From: Chlamydia sp. BM-2023
GTDB lineage: Bacteria; Chlamydiota; Chlamydiia; Chlamydiales; Chlamydiaceae
Length of the DNA stretch: 64,000 bases
Direction: 5' to 3'
Assembly: GCF_964023145.1 (NCBI RefSeq)
Contig: NZ_CAXIED010000001.1
Span: 1 to 64,000, forward strand
Below the pieces are notes generated by a model. The model saw only the letters and a list, made by a program, of their open reading frames with translations. It was not told where the DNA came from and searched no databases. This document shows positions 42,411 to 52,144 of the stretch, in pieces. The translations under genes and the position numbers were made by a program. Within the stretch, counting starts at the first letter, position 1, and each line of letters starts with the position of its first letter.

Positions 42411-44012
42411 ATGCCACATAAAACAAGAAAGCTCTACGCAATTTGCACCCTTGTCCTTACGAGTTTATTGCTAGCAAGTTGCCACAGTGCACATCATAAA
42501 GGTGAAGAAGCGTGCCTAAGAATAGGCATGGCTTATGATCCTCTTTCTCTAGATCCGCGATGTACCTATTTAAAAAAAGATGTCTCAATAGCAAAGGCGC
42601 TGTACGAAGGGCTAACTAGAGAACGTATTGATAGGGATACTGTTATATTAGGAGTAGCTGAAAACTACACGATATCCAAAGAGGGGACCGTTTATACCTT
42701 CCACCTAAAAGATACAAAATGGAGTAACGGCGATCCTGTAACGGCTTATGATTTCGAGGCATCTATAAAACAACTTCATGAAAAAAGTTTCCCTATCACA
42801 TACCACAACCTGCTCTATATCATAAAAAACTCTAAAGCAATTATAGACGACCTTTTACCCATAGACCAGCTAGGAGTAAAATCTCTAGATAGTAAAACCC
42901 TAGAGATCACCCTAGAACATCCTACGACAAGCTTTTTAGAAATCGTCTCGCATCCGCTATTTTTCCCTGTCCACAAATCTTTAAGAGACCATTATAACAA
43001 CAAAAAAGAAACTCCCCTGTATATTTCTAATGGGCCCTTCTCAGTACAAGATATTCAACTACAAACGCATCTCATTCTAAAGAAAAATAACTACTACTAC
43101 GATACTGATAAGGTAAAAATCAATAAGCTCGTCTTCAAGATTATGTCTGATTCACAGACAGCAGCAAAATGTTTTAAAAATAACCTCATAGATATCCTTG
43201 GAAATCCCTGGGTTGCTAAAGTCCCTCAAGAAATACTCAATAATACACCCGAAGAAACTAAACGTATCCATTCGGTATGTGCAACATCCATGATCATTTA
43301 CAATCTAAACAAGCCTGTACTACAAAATAAAGCACTAAGAAAGGCCCTGGGATACGCCATTGATAAAGAAGCTATTCTTCCTCTTCTCAACTCAGCAAGA
43401 ATTGCAACTTCTTTTGTTCCCCCAGAACTATCAGAAATCAAAACAGAACAAACACTGACAAAAATAGAAAGAGAAGAAAAAGCAAGACAATACTTTGAAG
43501 AAGCAAAGAAAGCCCTATCTCAAAAAGAACTCTCTGAACTCGTCCTTCTCTATCCTCAAGAATCTTCCGTATTCACACTCATTGTCCAAGAAGTACAACA
43601 GCAATTTAAAAATGTCCTTGGAATCCACATCCCTATCCAGGGTATAGAATATTTCTGCTTCCTAGAAAAAAGACAAAAAGGAGAATTTTACTTATCAGTA
43701 GGGGGATGGATTGCAGAGTATCTCAATGCCAGAAACTTCTTAACTATACTGGGCAGCCCGGAAAATAAAGAAACTAATAACCAAATAGGGAAATGGAATA
43801 ACCAATGCTTTGATGAGATATTAAAAAAATACCAAACCGCAACATTCACAAAAGAAGACCAAAAAATTGCAGAAGAACTCATAGAAGAAGAACTCCCCAT
43901 ATTTCCCCTATACCACAGCAACCATGTCTCACTGGCCCACCCCCGAGTGAGAAACTTCTATGTTTCCCCTCTAGGACACGTAGACCTTAAAGAAGTAGAG
44001 GTTCTCTCTTAA
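42411..44012 (+). CDS. oppA: Oligopeptide-binding lipoprotein OppA, copy 2
   Basis: Solute-binding lipoprotein of the Opp system; 533 residues with lipobox LLASC (MPHKTRKLYAICTLVLTSLL signal). Family blocks are DPLSLDPRCTYLKKDVSIAK, LYEGLTRERI, FHLKDTKWSNGDPVTAYDFE, ISNGPFSVQDIQ and ALGYAIDKEAIL. It is closely related to copy 3 throughout (about half identical by eye). The upstream gap has no clear promoter. Confidence 0.92.
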   Translation: MPHKTRKLYAICTLVLTSLLLASCHSAHHKGEEACLRIGMAYDPLSLDPRCTYLKKDVSIAKALYEGLTRERIDRDTVILGVAENYTISKEGTVYTFHLKDTKWSNGDPVTAYDFEASIKQLHEKSFPITYHNLLYIIKNSKAIIDDLLPIDQLGVKSLDSKTLEITLEHPTTSFLEIVSHPLFFPVHKSLRDHYNNKKETPLYISNGPFSVQDIQLQTHLILKKNNYYYDTDKVKINKLVFKIMSDSQTAAKCFKNNLIDILGNPWVAKVPQEILNNTPEETKRIHSVCATSMIIYNLNKPVLQNKALRKALGYAIDKEAILPLLNSARIATSFVPPELSEIKTEQTLTKIEREEKARQYFEEAKKALSQKELSELVLLYPQESSVFTLIVQEVQQQFKNVLGIHIPIQGIEYFCFLEKRQKGEFYLSVGGWIAEYLNARNFLTILGSPENKETNNQIGKWNNQCFDEILKKYQTATFTKEDQKIAEELIEEELPIFPLYHSNHVSLAHPRVRNFYVSPLGHVDLKEVEVLS

Positions 44013-44114
44013 TTTAAAATCTTATCTTTATTACTAAAAATAAAAAAATGATTATTCATGTATTATTACGATCAATACATAAGACTTATCGAATCACAGT
44101 AAATTAAGTTTGTG

Positions 44115-44143
44115 TTGAAGATTGAAAAATACACCCGTATACT
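44115..44143 (+). promoter_or_regulatory. Sigma66-type promoter of oppA copy 3
   Basis: TTGAAG (44115-44120), a 17-nt spacer and TATACT (44138-44143), 58 nt upstream of the ATG. The -35 is the same as for oppB. Confidence 0.65.
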
Positions 44144-44200
44144 AGTCGCACCTAAGATCATATTCAGAGATTCTTCGTAAAAAACTATTCTTTTAAACTT

Positions 44201-45805
44201 ATGAAAAGAAAAACGCCTCCCCTATTCACATTTACATTGCGAGCGCTTCTTTTTTCAGGAACGTTATTACTCTGTTCTAGCTGTCATCAACATAACACTA
44301 AGAATCATAATTCCCTAAGAATAGCTATTAGCCACGACCCTATGTCGCTAGATCCTAGGAGTGCTTGCTTAAGTAAGGATCTTTCTATAGCCCAAGCTCT
44401 TTATGAAGGTCTTATGCGCGAACGGGAAAATCAGCCCCAATTAGCTTTAGCAAAACACTACTCAATTTCTAAAGATGCAACTGTCTATACATTCCATCTA
44501 AAAGATACAAAATGGAGCAATGGAGACCCTTTAACAGCTTATGATTTCGAAGAGTCTATAAAACAAATTCACCAACTAGAAGTAGCTTGTTCTTCTAATA
44601 TCCTCATTGGAGTGATTAAAAATTCCGAAGCTGTGACAAGTAAACAATTACCCGTAGAAACTTTAGGAGTACAAGCTCTAGATAACTCAACTTTAGAGAT
44701 CACTTTAGAAAAACCTACTCCATATTTTCTGGAACTTCTTTCCTATCCGGTTTTCTTCCCCGTTCACAAATCACTAAGAGAATACTACACAACAGGAGAA
44801 GCGAACTTTCCCAGTATTTCTAATGGCCCTTTTGTTATTCACAAATACCAGCCTCAAAACCAACTGATAATCAAAAAAAATTCCCAGTATCACGACGCTT
44901 CCTCCGTCCATCTAGAAACAATCACATTTCAAATTGTCCCCGATACACATACCGCAATTCAGCTTTTACAAAAGAATCTCATCGACTGGGTAGGCTCACC
45001 ATGGAGCTCTCCTATTTCTAAAGAAGACCAAAACCGTATTCCGAAAGAGAAGCTTCATAATTACCCTGTCTTAGGAACCACAGCGCTAATATGTAATCTA
45101 AAAAGTAGCCCTATGCACAGCAAAGCATTAAGGAAAGCTTTAGATTACGCCATTGATAAAAATACGCTATTAAAATTTATCAGCCATGGGAAAGTAGCAG
45201 AACGTTTTCTTCCACCATCTTTATCTACAATAACCGCCACCTCTTCCCTCTCTAAAGAACAACGAGAAGAAAAAGCTCGTGAGTATTTCAAAGAAGCTCA
45301 AAAGGAACTCTCCCAAAAGCAAATTGCTGAACTATCGATTATCTATCCTCTAGAATCTGCGTGCTTAAACGCTATTGTTCAAGAAATCCAACAGCAAATC
45401 AAACATGTTCTTGGAATCTATGTGACAATCCAAGGTATGGAATACCATTGTTTCCTAGATAAAAGAACACGCGGGGATTTTGCTCTTGCTACAGGAAGAT
45501 GGGTGGCAGATTATCCCAGATCAACCTCGTTTCTCTCTATTCTTGGGAACCCGAAAAATGATCAGCCTACAAAATCACTAACACAATGGGAAAACAAGCA
45601 CTATAACCACATCCTTCACAAGCTACAATCTTCCCATGTAGATCCAAAAGACCAACTCATCGCCGAGCAACTCATAGAAGAAGACTCCCCGATAATTCCT
45701 CTGTATCATTTCGAATATACCTATGCTGCCAATCCTAAAATCCAACACACTTATAGCTCCCCTTTAGGGCATATGGATCTCAAAGAAACAGAGTTTTCAA
45801 AATAA
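44201..45805 (+). CDS. oppA: Oligopeptide-binding lipoprotein OppA, copy 3
   Basis: Solute-binding lipoprotein; 534 residues with signal FTLRALLFSGTLLLCSSC (lipid cysteine probably the second Cys). It shares with copy 2 DPMSLDPRSACLSKDLSIAQ, FHLKDTKWSNGDPLTAYDFE, ISNGPFVIHKYQ and ALDYAIDKNTLL. It has its own promoter and is followed by another one for oppBCDF. Three binding proteins with one permease suggests different peptide preferences feeding the same channel (inference). Confidence 0.92.
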   Translation: MKRKTPPLFTFTLRALLFSGTLLLCSSCHQHNTKNHNSLRIAISHDPMSLDPRSACLSKDLSIAQALYEGLMRERENQPQLALAKHYSISKDATVYTFHLKDTKWSNGDPLTAYDFEESIKQIHQLEVACSSNILIGVIKNSEAVTSKQLPVETLGVQALDNSTLEITLEKPTPYFLELLSYPVFFPVHKSLREYYTTGEANFPSISNGPFVIHKYQPQNQLIIKKNSQYHDASSVHLETITFQIVPDTHTAIQLLQKNLIDWVGSPWSSPISKEDQNRIPKEKLHNYPVLGTTALICNLKSSPMHSKALRKALDYAIDKNTLLKFISHGKVAERFLPPSLSTITATSSLSKEQREEKAREYFKEAQKELSQKQIAELSIIYPLESACLNAIVQEIQQQIKHVLGIYVTIQGMEYHCFLDKRTRGDFALATGRWVADYPRSTSFLSILGNPKNDQPTKSLTQWENKHYNHILHKLQSSHVDPKDQLIAEQLIEEDSPIIPLYHFEYTYAANPKIQHTYSSPLGHMDLKETEFSK

Positions 45806-45931
45806 TATTCAAATTCTCAAATCCAATATACTTCTACCCTTCCTACATCTCTTTAAACGGAATGTTGACTTAAGCTTGAAAAAAAATGTTTCAAAAGCGA
45901 CCCTCAGCACGAATCAATGAATTATTTTATA

Positions 45932-45960
45932 TTGAAGCTAGGGGTTGGCAGAGATATAAT
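45932..45960 (+). promoter_or_regulatory. Sigma66-type promoter of oppBCDF
   Basis: TTGAAG (45932-45937), a 17-nt spacer and a perfect TATAAT (45955-45960), 66 nt upstream of the oppB start. This is the best promoter match in the window. Confidence 0.75.
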
Positions 45961-46025
45961 ATTTCAATTTGGGAAAGATTCTGTATTAAGAATATTTGCC
46001 ATCCATCAAGACATTAGGGTTATCC

Positions 46026-46997
46026 ATGCTCCGTTATATAAGTAAGCGCCTGATCTTTAACTTACTCTCTCTATGGATTATTCTCACCCTCACCTTCCTA
46101 GTAATGAAATCGATTCCTGGAGACCCGTTTAATGATGAAAATAGCAACGCTCTGTCACAAGAAACTCTTCAAATTCTAAAATCTCGTTATGGATTAAATA
46201 AGCCCTTATATCAACAGTACCTGCAATATCTCAAATCCCTAGTTACCTTAGACTTTGGAAATTCTCTAGTATATAAAGACCGGAGCGTAACTAGCATTAT
46301 TACCTCAGCATTTCCAGCATCAGCAATTCTAGGAATTGAAAGCTTAATTCTTTCTATTTTTGGAGGGATCTCCCTAGGAACATTAGCAGCATTAAGAAAG
46401 AAAAAACAAGGACGCTATATCCTATTATCTTCTATTTTGCAAATTTCCATTCCAGCTTTTGTTCTAGCTACAATGTTACAGTATTTATTCGCTGTAAAAA
46501 TTCCTATTTTCCCCATAGCTTGCTGGGGGGATTTTAGCCATACGATATTACCCTCCCTAGCCCTGGCAATAACACCCATGGCCTTCATTACCCAATTGAC
46601 ATGCTCTTCTGTATCTTCAGTGTTAAATAAGGATTACGCTTTATTAGCTTATGCTAAGGGTTTATCTCCAATAAAAGTGATTTTAAAACATATTCTTCCC
46701 TATGCTGTATTTCCAACGATTTCCTACGCAGCATTTCTCGTTACCACAGTAATGACAGGGACATTCGCAATAGAAAATATTTTTTGCATTCCAGGATTAG
46801 GAAAGTGGTTCGTCTGTAGCATTAAACAACGCGACTACCCAGTAACTTTAGGACTATCGGTATTTTATGGAGCTTTCTTTATGTTAGCTTCATTGTTTTC
46901 AGATCTTTTACAAGCAATGATAGATCCACAAATTCGCTATTCCTATAGAAAAGCTGATAAAGAGAAAAGCCTTACACAAGATAACCAAATTACCTAA
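46026..46997 (+). CDS. oppB: Oligopeptide ABC transporter permease OppB
   Basis: Inner-membrane permease; 323 residues from the ATG at 46026 (MLRYISKRLIF) with TAGGG upstream; a TTG at 45996 is rejected. Six membrane helices. Family features are the N-terminal LWIILTLTFLVMKSIPGDPF, a LKSRYGLNKPLYQQY stretch and the EAA loop LLAYAKGLSPIKVILKHILP. It opens the oppBCDF operon. Confidence 0.93.
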   Translation: MLRYISKRLIFNLLSLWIILTLTFLVMKSIPGDPFNDENSNALSQETLQILKSRYGLNKPLYQQYLQYLKSLVTLDFGNSLVYKDRSVTSIITSAFPASAILGIESLILSIFGGISLGTLAALRKKKQGRYILLSSILQISIPAFVLATMLQYLFAVKIPIFPIACWGDFSHTILPSLALAITPMAFITQLTCSSVSSVLNKDYALLAYAKGLSPIKVILKHILPYAVFPTISYAAFLVTTVMTGTFAIENIFCIPGLGKWFVCSIKQRDYPVTLGLSVFYGAFFMLASLFSDLLQAMIDPQIRYSYRKADKEKSLTQDNQIT

Positions 46998-47036
46998 GAA
47001 GCATAACACATAGAACAAGGGCATTTTAAAATTTCT

Positions 47037-47888
47037 ATGGATATTCCGTTAAACTCACATCTTACTCTATGGAAACGCATGAAAGGAAATGCCATGTTTA
47101 TGACAGGGATTTCCATACTTAGTGTCTTAATTTTAGGAGCCGTTCTGCTTCCCTGGGTTTACCCCAATTACGAACAAACCTCCCTAGAACATACTCTAGC
47201 GCATCCAGGAAAAATGTTTCCTTTTGGGACAGACTCCCTAGGAAGATGCATGCTCGCTAGAACTATTCAAGGATTACGCTTATCCTTACTTATTGCAGTA
47301 ACTGCCACTCTCATAGATGTCTGTGTGGGACTTTTGTGGTCTACATTAGCACTGTCCTCAGGGAAAAAAGTCGCCTTTATTATGATGCGTATTACAGAAA
47401 TTCTGTTTTCCATTCCTAGAATCCCTGTGATTATTCTTCTTCTTGTTATCTTTAATCACGGAATTATCCCTTTGATCCTTGCTATGACACTCACAGGTTG
47501 GATCCCCATAGCAAAAATTATCTACGGACAGTTTTTGCTACTAGAAAATAAAGAGTTTGTCCTTTCGGCAAAAACTATGAATGCGTCAACCTTTCATATT
47601 CTAAAAAAGCACCTTCTTCCAAACACACTTACTCCTATCATCTCCACACTAATTTTTACCATTCCAGGAGCTATATATACTGAAGCTTTTATCAGCTTTC
47701 TAGGATTAGGAATACAACCACCACAAGCAAGCCTAGGCACCCTAGTAAAAGAAGGAATCAACGCTATTGATTACTATCCCTGGCTTTTTTTCATTCCATC
47801 ATTTTTTATGATCACATTATCAATAAGCTTCAACCTTATTGGTGAGGGAGCAAAAGCCCTGTTCATAGAGGAAAACGCTCATGCCTGA
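47037..47888 (+). CDS. oppC: Oligopeptide ABC transporter permease OppC
   Basis: Partner permease of OppB; 283 residues, six membrane helices. Typical blocks are HPGKMFPFGTDSLGRCMLAR and the EAA loop FVLSAKTMNASTFHILKKHL, then TEAFISFLGLGIQPPQASLG. It ends with an 8-nt overlap into oppD. Confidence 0.93.
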   Translation: MDIPLNSHLTLWKRMKGNAMFMTGISILSVLILGAVLLPWVYPNYEQTSLEHTLAHPGKMFPFGTDSLGRCMLARTIQGLRLSLLIAVTATLIDVCVGLLWSTLALSSGKKVAFIMMRITEILFSIPRIPVIILLLVIFNHGIIPLILAMTLTGWIPIAKIIYGQFLLLENKEFVLSAKTMNASTFHILKKHLLPNTLTPIISTLIFTIPGAIYTEAFISFLGLGIQPPQASLGTLVKEGINAIDYYPWLFFIPSFFMITLSISFNLIGEGAKALFIEENAHA

Positions 47889-48747
47889 TACCCTTCTCCA
47901 TATTCAAAATCTTACAATAGCTTCTACAAACCCCCAGCGAGTATTAATAGACAATCTCTCACTCACAATAAAAAAACAGCATAGCCTTGCTCTTGTCGGG
48001 GAAAATGGCTCGGGAAAAACAACAATTACAAAAGCTATTCTTGGTTTTCTTCCTGATAATTGTGACATCTTAAATGGAAATATCTTCTTTGAAGATTATG
48101 ACCTAGCAACCCTGCTATACAAAGATTTTCAAAAAATACGCGGAAAAAAAATTGCCACGGTATTGCAAAATGCCATGGGCTCACTAACGCCATCTATGCG
48201 TATAGGAGCTCAAATTATAGAAACCCTAAGGCAACACAATAAAATAACAAGAAAAGAAGCTTATGAAAAAGCTATAGAACTACTCACAAGCGTATGCATT
48301 CCTAATCCCGAACGCTGTTTGAATCTTTATCCTTTTGAGCTCAGTGGGGGTATGCGACAGCGTACCGTAATTGCCATAGCACTTGCTAGTTCCCCAGAAC
48401 TTATTCTTGCTGACGAGCCTACCACAGCTCTAGATTCCGTATCACAAGCTCAAGTATTGCGCATATTACGTAAAGTACATAAAGAAAAAAACACAGCAAT
48501 GCTTCTAGTTACCCATAACCTCGCCCTAGTTACAGAACTCTGCGATGATATTGCCATTATTAAAGATGGCCAACTCATAGAAACTGGAAGCGTAAAACAA
48601 ATTTTTTCTTCTCCCCAGCATCCCTATACCAAGCGTCTTCTCAAAGCTGTATCGAAAATTCCTCTGACAACGGCCTCATCTCCAATCTTAAAAGCGAAGC
48701 TTAAACCTTTGAAAAACACTAATACTTTGCAGAGCGTCCATGACTAA
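47881..48747 (+). CDS. oppD: Oligopeptide ABC transporter ATPase OppD
   Basis: ATPase of the Opp importer; 288 residues. Walker A VGENGSGKTTI, signature LSGGMRQRT, Walker B LILADEPTTALD and H-loop LVTHNLALVTEL are present. HPYTKRLLKAV marks the family's C-terminal region, but the protein ends soon after, about 30 residues shorter than typical OppD. It overlaps oppC and oppF by 8 nt each. Confidence 0.93.
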   Translation: MPDTLLHIQNLTIASTNPQRVLIDNLSLTIKKQHSLALVGENGSGKTTITKAILGFLPDNCDILNGNIFFEDYDLATLLYKDFQKIRGKKIATVLQNAMGSLTPSMRIGAQIIETLRQHNKITRKEAYEKAIELLTSVCIPNPERCLNLYPFELSGGMRQRTVIAIALASSPELILADEPTTALDSVSQAQVLRILRKVHKEKNTAMLLVTHNLALVTELCDDIAIIKDGQLIETGSVKQIFSSPQHPYTKRLLKAVSKIPLTTASSPILKAKLKPLKNTNTLQSVHD

Positions 48748-49525
48748 TTTAGTAACTATACAAAACTTATCAATAACGATTAGAAAGCAAGTCATTCTCA
48801 AAGATATTAACTTAAAGTTAAAAAAAGGAGAATGTCTGACTATCGTTGGTGCTAGCGGCTCAGGGAAGTCTTCATTAGCCTTGGCAATTTTAGGACTGAT
48901 GAAGCCCGATCAAGGTTCTATTACCTTTCATCTAGATCCTAAAACCCCAAAAGCTAAAGCCGTGCAAATTGTTTGGCAGGACGTTTCTTCAAGTTTAAAT
49001 CCCACGATGAATATCGAAGATCTTATCTTGGAACCCTTACACATCATAGGAATCTACTCAAAAGAACAACAAAAAGAAAAAATTCATCGTGTTCTACAGC
49101 TTGTAAACCTCCCACAATCCGTACTCAAACTAAAACCTCATAAACTTAGCGGAGGACAAAAACAACGTGTTGCTATTGCAAAAGCTCTCGTATGCGAACC
49201 CGAACTGCTTATTTGCGATGAACCCATATCTGCATTAGACACTCTAAATCAATCGCTCATCTTAGAACTGTTTCAAACTATAAAACAACAATGTGAAAGT
49301 ACCCTACTTTTCATTACCCATGACATGTCCGCAGCATACTATATTGCAGATACTATTGCCGTTATGGACAAAGGAGCCCTTGTAGAATACGCTCAAACAG
49401 AAAAAATTTTCCTAACTCCTGAGCATAAAAAAACTCAGGAACTTCTTGATGCCATTCCCATATTTTCCCTAGAAGATGCCGAGATTAATGACCCTTACAT
49501 AGCACAAGAAAAGGTACTAGTTTAA
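48740..49525 (+). CDS. oppF: Oligopeptide ABC transporter ATPase OppF
   Basis: Second ATPase of the Opp importer; 261 residues. Walker A VGASGSGKSSL, signature LSGGQKQRVA, Walker B LLICDEPISALD, H-loop FITHDMSAAYY. It lacks much of the C-terminal extension of longer OppF proteins. It ends the operon; an imperfect hairpin about 25-50 nt downstream (GGAACTTT/AAAGTTCT) may act as terminator. Confidence 0.92.
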   Translation: MTNLVTIQNLSITIRKQVILKDINLKLKKGECLTIVGASGSGKSSLALAILGLMKPDQGSITFHLDPKTPKAKAVQIVWQDVSSSLNPTMNIEDLILEPLHIIGIYSKEQQKEKIHRVLQLVNLPQSVLKLKPHKLSGGQKQRVAIAKALVCEPELLICDEPISALDTLNQSLILELFQTIKQQCESTLLFITHDMSAAYYIADTIAVMDKGALVEYAQTEKIFLTPEHKKTQELLDAIPIFSLEDAEINDPYIAQEKVLV

Positions 49526-49749
49526 GTTAACTAAAAAAAATAGAGGAACTTTTAAAAGCTAAAGTTCTTTGTAGTATGTGAACAGTTATGTATACTACAG
49601 GCTACACTCATCTTAAGATATGTCTTAAACACACGATTGCAAAGCAAGAATTGCCAAGAAGAAATTCTTCTCATAAACTATCTAGAGAATTGTCTATCAA
49701 TACCATCTGGAAATAGTTGTGAGCCATTTTCCTCGTGATGTGTAAATCA

Positions 49750-49778
49750 TTGACAGAAGAAGTTGAGCGTGCTACGAC
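49750..49778 (+). promoter_or_regulatory. Candidate promoter of the DUF1186 gene
   Basis: A perfect TTGACA (49750-49755), a 17-nt spacer and TACGAC (49773-49778), a poor -10. It lies 38 nt upstream of the ATG. Confidence 0.45.
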
Positions 49779-49815
49779 TCAAAATAACAGCCATTGAAAT
49801 GGAGCATCTTTGACG

Positions 49816-50565
49816 ATGGAAATTTCTCATATCTTGGAAGACCTCGCTTACGACGAAGGGATTCTTCCCAGAGAAGCTATAGAAGCTGCTATCGTCAAAC
49901 ATACGCAAATTATTCCCTACCTACTTCAAATTCTTGAAGAAGCTGGCGAGCGTATTCCTGAATTAATAAATGATGGCAGCTATCAAGGGCATCTCTATGC
50001 TATGTACCTGTTAGCACAATTTCGAGAAACCCGCGCTCTTCCTCTAATTATCAAACTATTTTCATTTACCGATGATACTCCTCATGCAGTTGCCGGCGAT
50101 GTTCTCACTGAAGATCTGCCGAGAATCCTTGCTAGCGTATGTGATGACGAATCTTTAATTAAAGAACTCATAGAAACTCCAGGTATTAATCCTTACGTAA
50201 AAGCTGCAGGCATTTCCAGTCTTGTACATCTTGTTGGAGCAAAAAAAATCTCCAGAGACACAACTATCCGTTATTTTGGAGAACTGTTAAACTATAGACT
50301 AGAAAAGCACCCTTCCTTTGCATGGGATAGCCTCATAGCAGCTATATGCGCTCTATATCCCGGAGAACTCTTGTATCCAATTAGTAAAGCTTTTAACGCA
50401 GGACTAATAGATAAGACATTCATAAGCATGGAAGATGTAACAAACATCATAAACGAAGAAACGATCGAGTCCTGTCTTCAAGAACTTCTGTCCTCACCAG
50501 AACTCATTAACGACACCCTAGAAGAAATGGAAAAATGGCTAGAGGATTTTCCTATAGAGCCTTAA
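49816..50565 (+). CDS. DUF1186 family protein
   Basis: Function unknown; 249 residues from the ATG at 49816 ([15 protein letters not shown]); the TTG two codons earlier is not used. The protein is all-helical with HEAT-like helical pairs ([20 protein letters not shown], then [17 protein letters not shown]). The N-terminal [17 protein letters not shown] block is typical of DUF1186 as I remember it. The acidic end ([15 protein letters not shown]) is unusual. Soluble; probably a protein-interaction scaffold (inference). Confidence 0.82.
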   Translation: MEISHILEDLAYDEGILPREAIEAAIVKHTQIIPYLLQILEEAGERIPELINDGSYQGHLYAMYLLAQFRETRALPLIIKLFSFTDDTPHAVAGDVLTEDLPRILASVCDDESLIKELIETPGINPYVKAAGISSLVHLVGAKKISRDTTIRYFGELLNYRLEKHPSFAWDSLIAAICALYPGELLYPISKAFNAGLIDKTFISMEDVTNIINEETIESCLQELLSSPELINDTLEEMEKWLEDFPIEP

Positions 50566-50610
50566 TCCCCCCGGGACTTTCCAACAGACAATAACGCAAA
50601 GAGGTTCCCA

Positions 50611-52023
50611 GTGAATAAACAAAAACGTTTCCTATCTCTTTTATTCCTCACTCTAGTACTCTTAGGCATATGGTTTTGTCCTCACCCGGAAGCGATAAAC
50701 CCAAATGCTTGGCACCTCTTTGCCATATTTACGACTACCATTTTAGGAATTATCTTACAGCCCGTACCCATGGGCGCCATAGTTATTATTGGTATTTCCA
50801 CACTATTACTTACGCAAACGCTTACCTTAGATCAGGGCTTGTCAGGATTCCATAATCCTATAGCCTGGCTAGTCTTCCTATCTTTCTCCATCGCTAAAGG
50901 AATTATTAAAACCGGCCTTGGAGAACGCGTTGCATATTTCTTTGTTAGCGTATTAGGAAAAAATCCCCTAGGGTTAAGCTACGGACTCGTAATCACAGAT
51001 TGTTTGCTAGCCCCTGCGATTCCCAGCGTAACAGCACGTTCCGGAGGGATTCTCTATCCCGTGGTCATGGGATTGTCAGAATCTTTCGGAAGTTCCTCAG
51101 AAAAAGGCACCGAAAGCCTAATCGGCGCGTTTTTAATTAAAGTAGCCTACCAAAGTTCAGTAATCACAAGCGCAATGTTTCTTACAGCTATGGCAGGGAA
51201 CCCTCTAGTTGCTGCCTTAGCAAGTAACGTTGGAGTATCATTAACATGGGCAACATGGGCAAAAGCCGCAGTACTCCCAGGATTACTCAGCCTAACACTC
51301 ATGCCCATAATTCTATATAAACTCTACCCACCGACTATCACTTCTTGTGAAGAGGCTATCCGCACAGCAAAGCTACGCCTTAAAGAAATGGGCCCTCTGA
51401 AAAAGGGTGAGAAAATCATTTTAATGATTTTCATTCTCCTAGTGATTTTATGGACATTCGGAGACCTCTTAAGAATATCAGCAACTACAGCAGCCCTCAT
51501 TGGCCTATCCTTGCTTATTCTAACCAATATTTTAGATTGGCATAAAGATGTCATCGCTAATACAACTGCTTGGGAAACCTTTATTTGGTTTGGAGCTCTT
51601 ATTATGATGGCTTCTTTCCTAAACCAACTCGGCTTTATTCCCCTTATCGGAGATTCCGTAGCAGCGGCTGTCGCAGGATTATCCTGGAAAATAGGCTTCC
51701 CTATTTTATTCCTTATTTACTTTTACTCTCATTACCTGTTCGCGAGTAACACAGCTCATATCGGCGCTATGTTCCCAGTATTTCTTGCCGTTGCAGTATC
51801 CCTAGGAACAAATCCTATTTTTGCCGTTTTAGTGCTTGCTTTCTCAAGTAACCTCTTCGGAGGACTAACTCATTATGGTTCAGGACCCGCTCCACTCTAC
51901 TACGGATCACAACTCGTTTCTGTAAAAGAATGGTGGAGAGCAGGCTTTGCTTTAAGTATTGTAAACATCACTATTTGGATAGGCATCGGCAGCCTATGGT
52001 GGAAAATCCTCGGTCTTATCTAA
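50611..52023 (+). CDS. Dicarboxylate/sodium symporter, DASS family
   Basis: Imports C4/C5 dicarboxylates such as 2-oxoglutarate or malate from the host, feeding a TCA cycle that is incomplete in Chlamydia. The 470-residue product has about 12 helices with FHNPIAWLVFLSFSIAKGII, LAPAIPSVTARSGGILYPV, SNTAHIGAMFPVFLAVAV and LTHYGSGPAPLYYGS. The GTG start has GAGG nearby. It is plant 2-oxoglutarate/malate translocator-like in pattern, as noted for chlamydial proteins in general. Confidence 0.9.
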   Translation: MNKQKRFLSLLFLTLVLLGIWFCPHPEAINPNAWHLFAIFTTTILGIILQPVPMGAIVIIGISTLLLTQTLTLDQGLSGFHNPIAWLVFLSFSIAKGIIKTGLGERVAYFFVSVLGKNPLGLSYGLVITDCLLAPAIPSVTARSGGILYPVVMGLSESFGSSSEKGTESLIGAFLIKVAYQSSVITSAMFLTAMAGNPLVAALASNVGVSLTWATWAKAAVLPGLLSLTLMPIILYKLYPPTITSCEEAIRTAKLRLKEMGPLKKGEKIILMIFILLVILWTFGDLLRISATTAALIGLSLLILTNILDWHKDVIANTTAWETFIWFGALIMMASFLNQLGFIPLIGDSVAAAVAGLSWKIGFPILFLIYFYSHYLFASNTAHIGAMFPVFLAVAVSLGTNPIFAVLVLAFSSNLFGGLTHYGSGPAPLYYGSQLVSVKEWWRAGFALSIVNITIWIGIGSLWWKILGLI

Positions 52024-52056
52024 TTAGTTGTTTTTAAAGAAAAATGTTTTGCTTAC

Positions 52057-52096
52057 AACAATGTGAAAACCTTCTATATGAAGGTTTCGCATTGTT
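52057..52096 (+). other. Long stem-loop between the transporter and the first pfp gene
   Basis: AACAATGTGAAAACCTTC (52057-52074) pairs with GAAGGTTTCGCATTGTT (52080-52096), about 16 pairs with one bulge, loop TATAT. There is no U-run, so it may be a leader or operator element for the pfp gene (start 52145) or an mRNA-stabilising structure. Confidence 0.6.
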
Positions 52097-52144
52097 AAGA
52101 ATAACAAACAAAACAAACTTAAAACCCCTACCCTATTAATTGTT

